In this document: positions 7,589 to 17,180 of the stretch, one piece after another
Numbering within the stretch: the first letter of the stretch is position 1
How the letters are laid out: each line of letters starts with the position of its first letter
Source: Rhodoferax sp.
GTDB taxonomy: Bacteria; Pseudomonadota; Gammaproteobacteria; Burkholderiales; Burkholderiaceae_C
Length of the DNA stretch: 64,000 nt
Reading direction: 5' to 3'
Assembly: GCA_031291305.1 (NCBI GenBank)
Contig: JARLJH010000023.1
Span: forward strand, 149,839 to 213,838
The notes under the pieces: generated by a model
The model's database searches: none
Seen by the model: only the letters and a program-made list of their open reading frames with translations
Told to the model about the DNA's origin: nothing
Made by a program: the position numbers and the translations under genes

Positions 7589-9391
7589 CTAGACCAGACT
7601 GTCCCAGGGTTTGGACAGACGCATCGCGCAGTTGATGATGCCCACCATCGAGTAGGTCTGCGGGAAATTACCCCACAGTTCGCCGGTGGCGGGCGACAGG
7701 TCTTCGGACAGCAGCCCGACATGGTTGCGCCGCGCCAGCATGGCCTCAAAAATGGCGCGCGCTTCGTCTTCGCGCCCGATGCGGGCCAGCGCGTCAATGC
7801 GCCAGAAGGTGCAGACGTTGAAGGCGGTTTCCGGGGGGCCAAAATCGTCTGGCGCCTCGTAACGCCGCATGAACGGCCCGTCACACAGGCTGCGTTCCAT
7901 CGCCTCGACGGTGCTGACAAAACGTGGATCATGGGGGTCGATGAAACCGATCTCGCACATCAGCAGGACACTGGCATCCAGATCCTGGCCGCCGAAACTT
8001 TCGGTGAAAGCGCCGCGCTGTTCGTTCCAGGACAGCCGCAGGATCTTCTCGCGAATGGTGTCGGCGCGCTGCGCCCAAAGCTCCTGGCGTTCAGTCAGCC
8101 CCAAGGCGCGGGCAATTTTCATCAGCCGGTCGCAGGCGGCCCAGCACATCAGCGACGACGACGTGTGCACACGGGCGCGGGTGCGCAACTCCCACATGCC
8201 GGCATCGGGCTGTTCATGCAACTGCCAGGCCTGCTCACCAATGTGCTCCAGCCGATGAAAATCGTCGGCGTCGCCGCGACGCAGCAGACGGTGATCATGA
8301 AACGCCTGCGCCGCGCCGAGCACGATGTTGCCGTACACATCGTGCTGGAAGTGTTCAAACGCCTGATTACCCACCCGCACCGGCCCCATGCCACGGTAAC
8401 CGGCCGGCACACTGACCAGGCGTTCGGGCAAGGATGCCTCCAGGCCGACGCCATAGAGCGGCTGCACGTGGCCCGGGTTGCTGCGAATGACGTCCTGCAG
8501 CCAGCGCAGGTAGTCTTCCATGGTGCCGATTTCCGACAGGCTGTTGAGGGCTCGCACGACAAAAAAGGCGTCGCGCAGCCAGCAATAGCGATAGTCCCAG
8601 TTGCGCTGCGAGTTCGGTGCCTCGGGAATGCTGGTGGTGACGGCGGCGATGATGGCGCCGGTCTCCTCAAACTGGCACAGCTTGAGCGTGATGGCCGCGC
8701 GGATCACCGCGTCCTGCCACTCCAGCGGCAGGGCCAGCCGCGAGGTCCAGTGGCGCCAGTGGCTTTGGGTTTCCTCCTCGAACAAGCGCGCGGTTTCTTC
8801 AATGCCGCCATCGAGCGATTCGTCGGGACCGAGCAACAGGCTCACCGGTTCATGCAGCGTGAACCAGGTTTCTTCCATCAGATAGCTCAGCGGCGCATTG
8901 GTGTTGAGCCGCAGGGTCCAGCCAGCGGTGACAAAACGCAGGTGGTTGCTGCCACGCGTCTGCGTTGGCGTGGTGGCGCCCCAGTCGGCCCGTGGCCGGA
9001 TGACGAAACGCACACGCGGGTGGCCCGCCAGTGGCCGCACCCGCCGCACCAGTTGGGCCGGGCGAAACATGCGGCCCCGATTGATGTAACGCGGTGCAAA
9101 GTCGGTAACCTCGATGCCCGCACCCTGGGCATCGAACATGCGGGTGTGCACAATGGCCGTGCCCGCCTCGTACGCTTGGGAGCATTGCGTCATGCCGTCG
9201 AGTTCCACCGACATCGTGCCGTCCGGGCCCATACCGTTGGCCGAGTCGAGCAGCGCGTGAAACATCGGGTCGGCATCGGGCCGCGGCATGCAGCACCAGA
9301 CGATGCGCGCTTGGGCATCCACCAGGGCGTTGACGGCACAGTTGCCGATCAGGGCGAGCGCCAGGCTGGCGTTGCGGACAACACTTGTCAT
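7589..9391 (-). CDS. Glycoside hydrolase family 15 protein (glucoamylase/trehalase type)
   Basis: 600 residues. An N-terminal beta-sandwich (about 1-220) precedes an (alpha/alpha)6 barrel with the hallmark RNWDYRYCWLRDAF near 265. The two GH15 glutamates are the ones in AGMWELRTRARVHTSS (general acid) and GLLSEDLSPATGELWG (general base). GH15 members of this bacterial type hydrolyse alpha-glucosidic bonds, and some are trehalases. The position, divergent from a trehalose-6-phosphate synthase with 121 bp between the starts, makes trehalose or a related glucoside the best guess. No signal peptide, so probably cytoplasmic. Confidence 0.87.
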   Translation of the reverse strand: MTSVVRNASLALALIGNCAVNALVDAQARIVWCCMPRPDADPMFHALLDSANGMGPDGTMSVELDGMTQCSQAYEAGTAIVHTRMFDAQGAGIEVTDFAPRYINRGRMFRPAQLVRRVRPLAGHPRVRFVIRPRADWGATTPTQTRGSNHLRFVTAGWTLRLNTNAPLSYLMEETWFTLHEPVSLLLGPDESLDGGIEETARLFEEETQSHWRHWTSRLALPLEWQDAVIRAAITLKLCQFEETGAIIAAVTTSIPEAPNSQRNWDYRYCWLRDAFFVVRALNSLSEIGTMEDYLRWLQDVIRSNPGHVQPLYGVGLEASLPERLVSVPAGYRGMGPVRVGNQAFEHFQHDVYGNIVLGAAQAFHDHRLLRRGDADDFHRLEHIGEQAWQLHEQPDAGMWELRTRARVHTSSSLMCWAACDRLMKIARALGLTERQELWAQRADTIREKILRLSWNEQRGAFTESFGGQDLDASVLLMCEIGFIDPHDPRFVSTVEAMERSLCDGPFMRRYEAPDDFGPPETAFNVCTFWRIDALARIGREDEARAIFEAMLARRNHVGLLSEDLSPATGELWGNFPQTYSMVGIINCAMRLSKPWDSLV

Positions 9392-9512
9392 CTAGGGACT
9401 CCGGTTGAATCGAATCCGGTGGGCCAGACGGCCAACCATTGCATGTATATTCGCCAAAAAATCATTCTGACAGCATTCGCTGTTACCCGTACTTGACTGG
9501 AGCGATGCCACC

Positions 9513-11753
9513 ATGTTCAACACGTTACGGTTGCAAATCCGCTTTCTGGTGCCGCTCATTTTGACGCTGACGGCCGCCGCTTATCTGGCGCAACCCCTGC
9601 TTGACAGCCTGACACTGCGTTGGTTCTCACGCGATCTGACCATGCGAGGCGCCTTGGTAACCTCGGCGATGTCCGATTCTCTGGCGGCAGCCCTGGAGTC
9701 GGGCGGCAAGGCCCGCATCCAAGTGTTGTTCGCGCATGCGGTGCAGGACGAACGCTTGCTGTCGCTGGGTCTGTGCAGCTTGCAGGGGGTGCTGTTGCAG
9801 CGCAGCGCAGCCTATCCGGCAAATGTGAGTTGTGCCCAGGCGCAACTGATCGCCGCTCGGGACGTGCCCAGCCTGGATCTGGAAAGCGGCAGGGTCCATG
9901 TCAGCGTGCATCCGGTGCTCCAGGATGGAGCGCACCCGGCCGATCTGGTGCTGATGCAGGACTTCAGCTTTGTCGATCGGCGCAGTCAGGACACCCGGAA
10001 ATACCTGATTGCCTTCATGGCTGCGTTGGGTGTGGTGATTGCGCTGATCACCGTGATCGTGGCGCAACTAAGCTGGCGCGGCTGGGTCTCCGGTGCCCGT
10101 GCGCTGTTGCGTGGCGAAGGGCTGATCACACCCTTGATTGGCAACCAGCGCGAACTGGCGCCGCTGGCGGCGGATTTTCGGGACCGGCTGCGCGATCTGG
10201 AAGATACCTACCGGCGCTCACTGGACCGTGACGACCACTGGGACCCGGATCGCTTGCGGGCGCTGTTGCGCTCGCAGTTGCGTGGCGACGAACTCATCGT
10301 TGTCTCCAACCGCGAGCCCTATATCCACGAAAACTCCGATGCTGGCGTGGTCTGTCATCGGCCCGCCAGTGGCCTGGTGACGGCGGTCGAGCCGGTGATG
10401 CGCGCCTGTTCCGGTACCTGGATTGCCCACGGCGGCGGCGACGCAGATAAAAGTGTGGTGGACGGGCATGATCGGGTGATGGTGCCGCCTGGCCGCGACG
10501 AGTACACCTTGCGGCGCATCTGGCTGACGCCACAGGAAGAAAAAGGTTACTACTACGGGTTTGCCAACGAGGGGTTGTGGCCGTTGTGCCATGTGGCACA
10601 TGTGCGACCGGTTTTTCGCGAGGCGGATTGGGAGATGTACCGCCGCATCAACGAACGTTTTGCCGAGGCGGTGGTGACCGAGGCGCGCAGTGACGACCCG
10701 GTGGTGCTGGTGCAGGATTACCATTTCGCCCTGTTGCCGGCGTTGATCCGCAAACGCCTGCCGCGCGCCACCATCATCACCTTCTGGCACATTCCCTGGC
10801 CCAACCCGGAGTCGTTCAGCATCTGCCCATGGCGGGCTGAACTGCTGGAGGGCCTGCTGGGCAGCACCATCGTCGGCTTTCACACGCGTTACCACTGCAA
10901 GAATTTCCTCGAAACCGTGGATCGCAATCTGGAGGCACGCATCGAGCATGAACACTCCACCATCACGGTCAACAAACAGACGACGCTGGTAGAAAGCTAC
11001 CCCATCTCGATCGCCTGGCCGGACGATGCCGAGCGCGCGACCTGGCCCAGCGTCAGCGACTGCCGTCACGCCGTGCGCGCGCGCCTGGGCCTGCCCGATG
11101 GGCACAAACTGGCGGTGGGTGTGGACCGTTTCGACTACACCAAGGGTATTCTCGAGCGCATTCATGCCTTGGAACGCTTGCTGGAAAAGCAGCCGCAGTG
11201 GATCGGTCAGTTGAGCTTGTTGCAGGTGGCCGCACCCTCACGCAGTGAACTCGAAGAGTACAAGGCCTTTCAGCTTCGCATTCACCAGCTCACCGACCGG
11301 GTCAACTCGCGCTTTGACCAACCGGACTATCAGGCGGTATACCTGCTGGACAGGCATCATGACAGTGACGCGGTTAACGAGCTGTACCGCGCTGCGGATG
11401 TGTGCGTCGTGACCAGCCTGCATGACGGCATGAATCTGGTCAGCAAAGAATTCATTGCCGCGCGCGACGACGAGCAGGGGGTAATGATCCTGAGCCGTTT
11501 TGCCGGAGCCGCCGCTGAGCTGAAGGAAGCCCTGATCGTCAACCCCTACCATGTGGAGGAAGGGGCCGACGCCTTGCAGCGGGCGCTCACCATGCCAGTC
11601 GCCGAGCAGAGCGAACGCATGAGCAACCTGCGCGCCACGGTGCGCGATGACAATGTGTACCGCTGGGCCGGACGCATGCTGGCTGATGCCGCTCGCTGGC
11701 GCCTGCGTGAGCGTATCGACGCGCGCATGCAAACGCCTTCGGACAAGTCATGA
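9513..11753 (+). CDS. otsA: Trehalose-6-phosphate synthase with an N-terminal membrane domain
   Basis: 746 residues, about 270 longer than E. coli OtsA. Residues 1-257 are an added module: a helix at 11-30, a region of about 130 residues likely in the periplasm, a second helix at 164-186 and a HAMP-like linker to about 240. The GT20 catalytic domain follows from about 260 (VVSNREPY), with [18 protein letters not shown] (the Arg and Lys that hold the donor phosphates) and [13 protein letters not shown] (Asp and Glu for the nucleotide sugar). It would join glucose from UDP- or ADP-glucose to glucose-6-phosphate at the membrane. Its last four bases overlap the otsB start. Confidence 0.92.
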   Translation: MFNTLRLQIRFLVPLILTLTAAAYLAQPLLDSLTLRWFSRDLTMRGALVTSAMSDSLAAALESGGKARIQVLFAHAVQDERLLSLGLCSLQGVLLQRSAAYPANVSCAQAQLIAARDVPSLDLESGRVHVSVHPVLQDGAHPADLVLMQDFSFVDRRSQDTRKYLIAFMAALGVVIALITVIVAQLSWRGWVSGARALLRGEGLITPLIGNQRELAPLAADFRDRLRDLEDTYRRSLDRDDHWDPDRLRALLRSQLRGDELIVVSNREPYIHENSDAGVVCHRPASGLVTAVEPVMRACSGTWIAHGGGDADKSVVDGHDRVMVPPGRDEYTLRRIWLTPQEEKGYYYGFANEGLWPLCHVAHVRPVFREADWEMYRRINERFAEAVVTEARSDDPVVLVQDYHFALLPALIRKRLPRATIITFWHIPWPNPESFSICPWRAELLEGLLGSTIVGFHTRYHCKNFLETVDRNLEARIEHEHSTITVNKQTTLVESYPISIAWPDDAERATWPSVSDCRHAVRARLGLPDGHKLAVGVDRFDYTKGILERIHALERLLEKQPQWIGQLSLLQVAAPSRSELEEYKAFQLRIHQLTDRVNSRFDQPDYQAVYLLDRHHDSDAVNELYRAADVCVVTSLHDGMNLVSKEFIAARDDEQGVMILSRFAGAAAELKEALIVNPYHVEEGADALQRALTMPVAEQSERMSNLRATVRDDNVYRWAGRMLADAARWRLRERIDARMQTPSDKS

Positions 11754-12526
11754 AAGCCCTGTTCAGCCAGGCCGGTGAGCTGGCCATTCGCCGGCTGATG
11801 CGTCGGCGCGTGTTGCTGGCCTTTGACTTTGATGGCACGCTGGCGCCCATTGTGGCGCGACCCGAGGACGCCCAAATCCCCGCTGCCATCGCCCGACGGC
11901 TGGCCGATCTGGTGCGCCGATTACCGGTGGCGGTGGTGACCGGGCGCAGCGTGACGGATGTGCGTCAACGCTTGGGTTTTGAGGCCAGCTATGTGGTGGG
12001 CAACCACGGCGCCGAGGGGCTGGGTTGGGTGGCGCACGGTTCGGGCTTGAGCGGGCTGCGTCAGCGTTTGCAGGCCCAGATGGCAGCGCTCGGCCAGGCC
12101 GGTGTACAGGTTGAGGACAAGGGCTTGTCACTGGCGCTGCATTACCGGCTGGCCGATGACGCCGAGGCCGCCCAGCGGGCCATCGCGTCCTGCCTGGCTG
12201 ATTTGCCGCCCGATCTGGCCATGGTTGGTGGCAAATGTGTGGTGAATGTGGTGATCCGGCATGCGCCGGACAAGGGTGATGCCACCCTGGCCTTGTTGAA
12301 GGCCAGTGGCTGCGAAACACTGCTGTTCGTCGGTGATGACGTGAACGACGAAGCCGTGTTTGAGCGTGCCCAACGGGATTGGCTGACGGTTCGGGTCGGT
12401 CGTCCTGCCGGGCACAGCCGCGCCATGTACTTTCTGGAAACCCACGACCAAATGGAGTCCTTGCTGGCCCTCATAGAACACACGCTGGCGCAGGATGATG
12501 ATGGGCGTGGCATGATCAACGCTTGA
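11750..12526 (+). CDS. otsB: Trehalose-6-phosphate phosphatase
   Basis: 258 residues of the HAD superfamily. The nucleophile motif is LLAFDFDGTLAPI at about residues 22-34, and the Mg2+ site motif FVGDDVNDEAVF lies near 195-206. It dephosphorylates trehalose-6-phosphate to trehalose, finishing the pathway begun by the upstream gene. The start overlaps the otsA stop by four bases (ATGA), so translation is probably coupled. The M20 peptidase gene follows 22 bp later and may share the transcript. Confidence 0.94.
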   Translation: MKALFSQAGELAIRRLMRRRVLLAFDFDGTLAPIVARPEDAQIPAAIARRLADLVRRLPVAVVTGRSVTDVRQRLGFEASYVVGNHGAEGLGWVAHGSGLSGLRQRLQAQMAALGQAGVQVEDKGLSLALHYRLADDAEAAQRAIASCLADLPPDLAMVGGKCVVNVVIRHAPDKGDATLALLKASGCETLLFVGDDVNDEAVFERAQRDWLTVRVGRPAGHSRAMYFLETHDQMESLLALIEHTLAQDDDGRGMINA

Positions 12527-12548
12527 CGTTTCGTTGAAGGAGTTTTTT

Positions 12549-14057
12549 ATGAACGCACCAGTGTCAACCTCTATTCTCAATGCCCCGCAAATCCTCAGCC
12601 AGGTCAGTAGTGCCTGGGACGACGACATCGTCGGGCAGCTTGAGCGCTACATCGCCATTCCCGCCAAATCACCGATGTTTGACCCCGACTGGGCGCAGCA
12701 CGGCTATATCGACACCGTGGTGCGCAACGCCTGTGAATGGGTGCAGGCGCAGAAGGTGGCGGGTTTGAGCATCGAGATCATTCGCCTGCCCGGGCGCACG
12801 CCGGTGCTGTTTTTTGAAGTCGCGGCCTCACAGGGTGATACGGAAAATATAGCTACTAGCCCAGGTAATACGGGGGCTGTCGGCCAAACTGTCATGATGT
12901 ATGGGCACTTGGACAAGCAACCCGAATTCACCGGCTGGCGCGCCGACCTGGGCCCGTGGACGCCCAAATACCTTGAAGGCAAGCTGTATGGCCGCGGTGG
13001 CGCGGATGACGGTTACGCCATCTACGCGGCCATTGCCGCCATTCAGGCACTGAAAACCCAAAAGGCTGCGCACCCGCGCGTCGTCGGCCTGATCGAGACC
13101 TGCGAGGAAAGCGGCTCCTACGACCTGCTGCCCTACATCGATGCGCTCAAAACCCGACTGGGTGACGTCGGTCTGGTGATCTGCCTGGACTCGGGTGCGG
13201 GCAATTACGACCAGCTCTGGCTGACCAACAGCCTGCGCGGCATGGCCAGCGGGGTGCTCAAGGTTGAGGTGTTGACCGAGGGCGTGCACTCGGGCGACGC
13301 CAGTGGACTCGTGCCGTCGAGTTTTCGCATCCTGCGCCATCTGCTGGACCGTTTGGAAGACAGCGCCAGCGGCCGCCTGCTGCCCGCGCAGTTTCATTGT
13401 GAGGTGCCGCCTGACCGCTGGGCGCAGGCCAAAGCCACGGCGACCATTTTGGGCGACGAGATCTACAAGCGTTTCCCCTGGGCGCATGCGGACTGCGGCG
13501 GCTCCTCGCAAAGTATGTTGCCCACCACCACCGACCCGCTGCAAGCGCTGCTGAACCGCACCTGGCTGCCGACCTTGAGCGTCACCGGCGTGGAAGGTCT
13601 GCCTGATTTGCAGAACGCCGGTAACGTGCTTCGGCCCTACACCGCCTTCAAACTCAGCCTGCGCCTGCCCCCGCTGGTGGACTCCGCCCAGGCCGTGGCC
13701 GACCTGAAAACCTTGCTCGAAGACAACGCGCCGTATCAGGCCAAAGTCACCTTTGACCACGCCGCCAGTGCCACTGGCTGGAATGCACCCAGCACCGCGC
13801 CGTGGTTTGAGCAGGCTTTGAGTGCCGCCTCGCAAAGCTGCTTTGGCGCGCCTTGCGGCTACATCGGCCAGGGCGGCACCATCCCGCTCATGAACATGTT
13901 GTCCATGGGATTCCCGAATGCGCAGATGATGGTGTGTGGCGTGCTCGGCCCCAAGAGCAATGCCCATGGCCCCAACGAGTTTTTGCACGTGCCTTACGCC
14001 AAGAAACTCACGGCAGCGGTGGCACAGGTGATGGCGGCTGCGGCCAAGGCGCCGTGA
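12549..14057 (+). CDS. M20-family metallopeptidase (dipeptidase-like)
   Basis: 502 residues. The di-zinc ligands are recognisable: His120 and Asp122 in MMYGHLDKQPEF, Asp in GRGGADDGYAIY, Glu-Glu in ETCEESGS, Asp in CLDSGAGNY, and the late His in NAHGPNEFLHVPY. It would hydrolyse dipeptides or other C-terminal amides in the cytoplasm. A TTG 15 bases upstream is in frame, but AAGGAG lies just before the ATG at 12549. Residues 99-114, just before the first zinc ligand, are encoded by a family A repeat (12845-12888), an apparent in-frame insertion. The gene may be co-transcribed with otsAB; a functional link is not obvious. Confidence 0.9.
   Translation: MNAPVSTSILNAPQILSQVSSAWDDDIVGQLERYIAIPAKSPMFDPDWAQHGYIDTVVRNACEWVQAQKVAGLSIEIIRLPGRTPVLFFEVAASQGDTENIATSPGNTGAVGQTVMMYGHLDKQPEFTGWRADLGPWTPKYLEGKLYGRGGADDGYAIYAAIAAIQALKTQKAAHPRVVGLIETCEESGSYDLLPYIDALKTRLGDVGLVICLDSGAGNYDQLWLTNSLRGMASGVLKVEVLTEGVHSGDASGLVPSSFRILRHLLDRLEDSASGRLLPAQFHCEVPPDRWAQAKATATILGDEIYKRFPWAHADCGGSSQSMLPTTTDPLQALLNRTWLPTLSVTGVEGLPDLQNAGNVLRPYTAFKLSLRLPPLVDSAQAVADLKTLLEDNAPYQAKVTFDHAASATGWNAPSTAPWFEQALSAASQSCFGAPCGYIGQGGTIPLMNMLSMGFPNAQMMVCGVLGPKSNAHGPNEFLHVPYAKKLTAAVAQVMAAAAKAP
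12845..12888 (-). repeat. Family A repeat inside the M20 peptidase gene
   Basis: Read on the minus strand: TTTGGCCGACAGCCC, CCGTATTACCTGGG, CTAGTAGCTATAT. The GGCC start, the AGCCC / GGGCT stem and the TAGCTATAT end match intergenic copies. It keeps the reading frame of the host gene, adding about 15 residues (NIATSPGNTGAVG) in front of the metal-binding GHLD motif. Confidence 0.7.
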
Positions 14058-14113
14058 GCGTCACGAGGTAGGATCGTGGGGAAATGCGGGTCGCTCAGAA
14101 ACCACCCGTGTTT

Positions 14114-14158
14114 TATGCCTCAAGCCCTTTTAGATAAATGGCTGATAGCTATCAAATC
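14114..14158 (+). repeat. Family A dispersed repeat
   Basis: TATGCCTCAAGCCC, TTTTAGATAAATGGCTG, ATAGCTATCAAAT. It fills the gap between the convergent M20 peptidase and diguanylate cyclase genes. Confidence 0.75.
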
Positions 14159-14191
14159 CGCACTAACCCATGAACCCGGGCCGTGTGCGGC

Positions 14192-15286
14192 TCAGGCAAT
14201 TTCAACGCGATTGCGCCCAGCGCCTTTGGCGCGGTACAGAGCCTGGTCTGCGGCTTGAATCAGACTGTCGAACGTCACACCGTGGTCCGCAAACGTGGAC
14301 ACGCCGATGGACAGCGTCCCCATGACGGGGCTGCTGCCCGATGTCAGGGGGCTTGACGCGTAGCACTTGCGCAATTCTTCAGCAAGTTCCTGCGCAGTGA
14401 GGGTGTCGCCTGACATGAGCAGCAAAAACTCCTCGCCCCCATAGCGAAAAAGCATGTCGCTGGCGCGCGTGCGCTCGCCCAGCAACCGGGCTGTTTCGCG
14501 CAACACCTCATCGCCGACTTGATGCCCGAGGGTGTCGTTGATGCGTTTGAAGTGGTCGATGTCAATCATCAGCAGGCTCAAGGGCTGCCCATCGCGGGCA
14601 CAACGCGCCAACTCGTGGTCCATGATGTCGCTCAGTTGGCGCCGGTTGAACAGGCCGGTGAGGGCGTCCCGACGGGCCTGGTCATGCAATTCGGCCTGCA
14701 GACTCTGAATCTCGGTCAACTGCTCCTGCAAGGCCAGCTCATTGGCTCGAAGCGTCCGTCGCGTGTCATGCAAACGCATTGACCTGCTATAACTATCCAG
14801 AGCAACAGCAATTAGATACAACGATATGGCGACGATGGCCAGCGTGGTCACCAACGGGTCAGTTTGCAACTCCAATCTCCAACCGATGGCAACCCCCGCC
14901 AGCAGACAGCCGACTATCAACAACATCAATGCCTGCACCAAGCCACGCGCGCCACGAAAGTTTGTCAGGTTCTGCGCGCTGCTGGTAAAGAGAACAAAGC
15001 CGATCCACAACGGGAAGTGCAGCACAGCCACCCAGGCGCCAAAACACAGAGCGTCCAACTGCATGTGGCGAATTTCGGCTTCAAACGGGTCTGCGGCACG
15101 CCTGGCCAGCCAAAATGCCAGCTGCGGATAAACCAGAAATTGCACCACCAGTGCCAGCCAGACAACGATGCTGTGGTCCTTGTGCGCCATGTGCAAACCC
15201 AGAATCAAACACAGCATGGCAAAGCCACCTGTTCGGTTGCGGTGGTTCATGCGCACTGCCCAGTGCGTCTTCATCCTGGGGGTCAT
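14192..15286 (-). CDS. Diguanylate cyclase with MASE2 membrane sensor
   Basis: 364 residues. Residues 1-175 form a membrane module of about five hydrophobic segments whose beginning (WAVRMNHRNRTGGFAM) resembles MASE2. A short coiled-coil (RANELALQEQLTEIQSLQAEL) leads into a GGDEF domain with DALTGLFNRR, IDIDHFKRINDTLGH and the active-site signature RYGGEEF, all intact. It should make cyclic di-GMP from GTP at the inner membrane. No allosteric RxxD is evident just before the active site. It is transcribed alone on the minus strand. Confidence 0.9.
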   Translation of the reverse strand: MTPRMKTHWAVRMNHRNRTGGFAMLCLILGLHMAHKDHSIVVWLALVVQFLVYPQLAFWLARRAADPFEAEIRHMQLDALCFGAWVAVLHFPLWIGFVLFTSSAQNLTNFRGARGLVQALMLLIVGCLLAGVAIGWRLELQTDPLVTTLAIVAISLYLIAVALDSYSRSMRLHDTRRTLRANELALQEQLTEIQSLQAELHDQARRDALTGLFNRRQLSDIMDHELARCARDGQPLSLLMIDIDHFKRINDTLGHQVGDEVLRETARLLGERTRASDMLFRYGGEEFLLLMSGDTLTAQELAEELRKCYASSPLTSGSSPVMGTLSIGVSTFADHGVTFDSLIQAADQALYRAKGAGRNRVEIA

Positions 15287-15537
15287 GCTCGTGGCCTGGC
15301 GATGTGAAAACGCATGTAGAGGCTCATGTTTGTGCTGAAAGTTCGTCCATCATACCGACCCACCGCCGTTGACATGGCGGGTACCGTGAGCCGCGCTGTC
15401 GTCAATGAATGTCGAACCATTCTTTGTAAACACACATGCAGATCAGGCCCTATCTGGCAGGGCAGATTCGCATGAGATCAAGGAAAAACCGCCGGTCCAT
15501 AAAAAAGGCGATGTCAGTAGCGACCCTTTACCCCGCG
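15287..15537. other. Gap between the diguanylate cyclase and ABC permease genes
   Basis: About 250 bp with no gene, repeat or clear terminator that I can recognise. The upstream region of the diguanylate cyclase gene lies in its left part. Confidence 0.4.
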
Positions 15538-16365
15538 CTAGAGTTTCTCGGTCTCACCCGTCTTGGGCTGCCACTTCATCAGGCGGTGCTCAATACGACC
15601 CACGACGCTGTCCAGCGCCAGCGCAAACACGGTTAACACCACAATGCCGGCCATCACCGTGTTGATGTCAAAGCTGCCTTCGGCCTGCAGGATCAGATAG
15701 CCCACACCCGAGGCCGAGCCCAGATATTCCCCCACCACGGCGCCGACAAACGCCAGTCCCACGCTGGTGTGCAGCGAGCTGAACACCCAGCTGGTGGCGC
15801 TGGGCAGGTAAACGTGGCGCAGCAGCTGACGTTGGTCCGCTCCGAGCATACGGGCGTTGGCCAGCACCACCGGACTGACTTCTTTCACACCCTGATAGAC
15901 GTTGAAAAACACGATGAAAAACACCAGGGTCACGCCCAAAGCCACCTTGGAGCCCATGCCCAGCCCGAACCAGACCGAGAAAATCGGTGCCAGGATGATG
16001 CGCGGCATGGCGTTCATGGCCTTGATGTAGGGCTCAAGAATGGCCGACGCCATCGGTGCCAGCGCCAGCCACAGACCACCCGCCAGGCCCAGCCCCGAGC
16101 CCACGGCAAACGCCATCAGGGTCTCAGTCAGCGTGATACCCAGATGTTTGTAAATGTCGGCATCGGTGACAAACCAGGCCCAGATGCGGTCGAACATCTT
16201 GAGCGGCTCACCAAAGAAGAAGGCGGCCTGGCTGGCGTTGTCGAACATGAAGGGCGGGATCAGCCCCGGCACCGTCATCACATGCCAGAACACAAACAGC
16301 AGCGCCAGCAGGGCCAGCTGCCAGACAAAGAGGTTACCGCTACGCGGCTTGATGAGTTTCCACAT
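15538..16365 (-). CDS. ABC transporter permease, SsuC/TauC type
   Basis: 275 residues with about six membrane segments and the inner-membrane EAA-like loop (VVLANARMLGADQRQLLRHVYLP, seen around residues 172-194) that contacts the ATPase. The family carries nitrate, sulfonates, taurine, thiamine precursors or aromatic acids. It is the third gene of a tight minus-strand unit: binding protein, ATPase (1 bp gap), permease (4 bp gap). The cargo cannot be read from the sequence. Confidence 0.9.
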   Translation of the reverse strand: MWKLIKPRSGNLFVWQLALLALLFVFWHVMTVPGLIPPFMFDNASQAAFFFGEPLKMFDRIWAWFVTDADIYKHLGITLTETLMAFAVGSGLGLAGGLWLALAPMASAILEPYIKAMNAMPRIILAPIFSVWFGLGMGSKVALGVTLVFFIVFFNVYQGVKEVSPVVLANARMLGADQRQLLRHVYLPSATSWVFSSLHTSVGLAFVGAVVGEYLGSASGVGYLILQAEGSFDINTVMAGIVVLTVFALALDSVVGRIEHRLMKWQPKTGETEKL

Positions 16366-16369
16366 TGTT

Positions 16370-17179
16370 TTACGCCACCTGCAGTTGTTGTGCGTAGCCC
16401 TTGAGCACTTCCTCGCGCAGCACCGCCCAAATGGCCTGATGCAGGTCGATGAAGCGCGGTGTCATCTTGACTTCGGCCACGTCGCGTGGGCGGTCAATGT
16501 CAATCGCAAAGTCGCCAATCGGGTGGCTGCCCGGCCCGGCGCTCAGCACGACCACGCGGTCGCTCATGGCAATGGCTTCGTCCAGGTCGTGGGTGATAAA
16601 CAGCACTGCCTTCTTCTTCGCCTGCCATAGCGCGAGCAGCTCGTTTTCCATCAGTTGGCGGGTTTGGATGTCCAGCGCCGAAAACGGCTCGTCCATCAGG
16701 ATGATGTCGGGGTCCAAGACCAGCGTTTGCGCCAGGCTCACACGCTTGCGCATGCCACCGCTCATCTGGTGCGGAAAACGGTCACCAAAGCCGCCCAGGC
16801 CGACCCGGCGCAGCCAGTCTTCACTTTGCGCGCGCGCCTGATCGCTTGGCATGCCATGAAACTCCAGACCCGCCATCACATTGGCCAACGCGGTGCGCCA
16901 GGGCATCAGGCTTTCGGCCTGAAACATGTACCCAGCGCGCTTGTTGATGCCTGTCAAAGGCTGGCCGAAGACTTTCACCAGCCCTGTGCTTGGCGTCAGC
17001 AACCCGGCAGCCACATTGAGCAGGGTGCTTTTGCCGCAGCCGGTGGGGCCGACCACGCTGACAAACTCGCCAGCGCCCACGGTCAGGGTCACGTCCTTGA
17101 CTGCGGTGTAGCGCTGACCGGGCTTGTGCTTGTCGGTAAACGTGCAGGCCACGCCCTGCAACTCAAGCGCTGCCGTCAT
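16370..17179 (-). CDS. ABC transporter ATP-binding protein, SsuB/TauB type
   Basis: 269 residues with all nucleotide-binding motifs: Walker [11 protein letters not shown] near 45-54, Q-loop in [12 protein letters not shown], signature [13 protein letters not shown], Walker [13 protein letters not shown] and switch His in FITHDLDEA. It energises the permease encoded immediately downstream. It sits between the binding-protein gene and the permease gene with almost no spacing, so the three are one transcript. Confidence 0.93.
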   Translation of the reverse strand: MTAALELQGVACTFTDKHKPGQRYTAVKDVTLTVGAGEFVSVVGPTGCGKSTLLNVAAGLLTPSTGLVKVFGQPLTGINKRAGYMFQAESLMPWRTALANVMAGLEFHGMPSDQARAQSEDWLRRVGLGGFGDRFPHQMSGGMRKRVSLAQTLVLDPDIILMDEPFSALDIQTRQLMENELLALWQAKKKAVLFITHDLDEAIAMSDRVVVLSAGPGSHPIGDFAIDIDRPRDVAEVKMTPRFIDLHQAIWAVLREEVLKGYAQQLQVA

Positions 17180-17180
17180 A

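Noticed and set aside
7721-9496. A 591-codon plus-strand frame opposite the GH15 gene
   Set aside because: Antisense shadow: the composition is His/Gln/Arg rich and without domains, while the minus strand encodes a complete GH15 enzyme.
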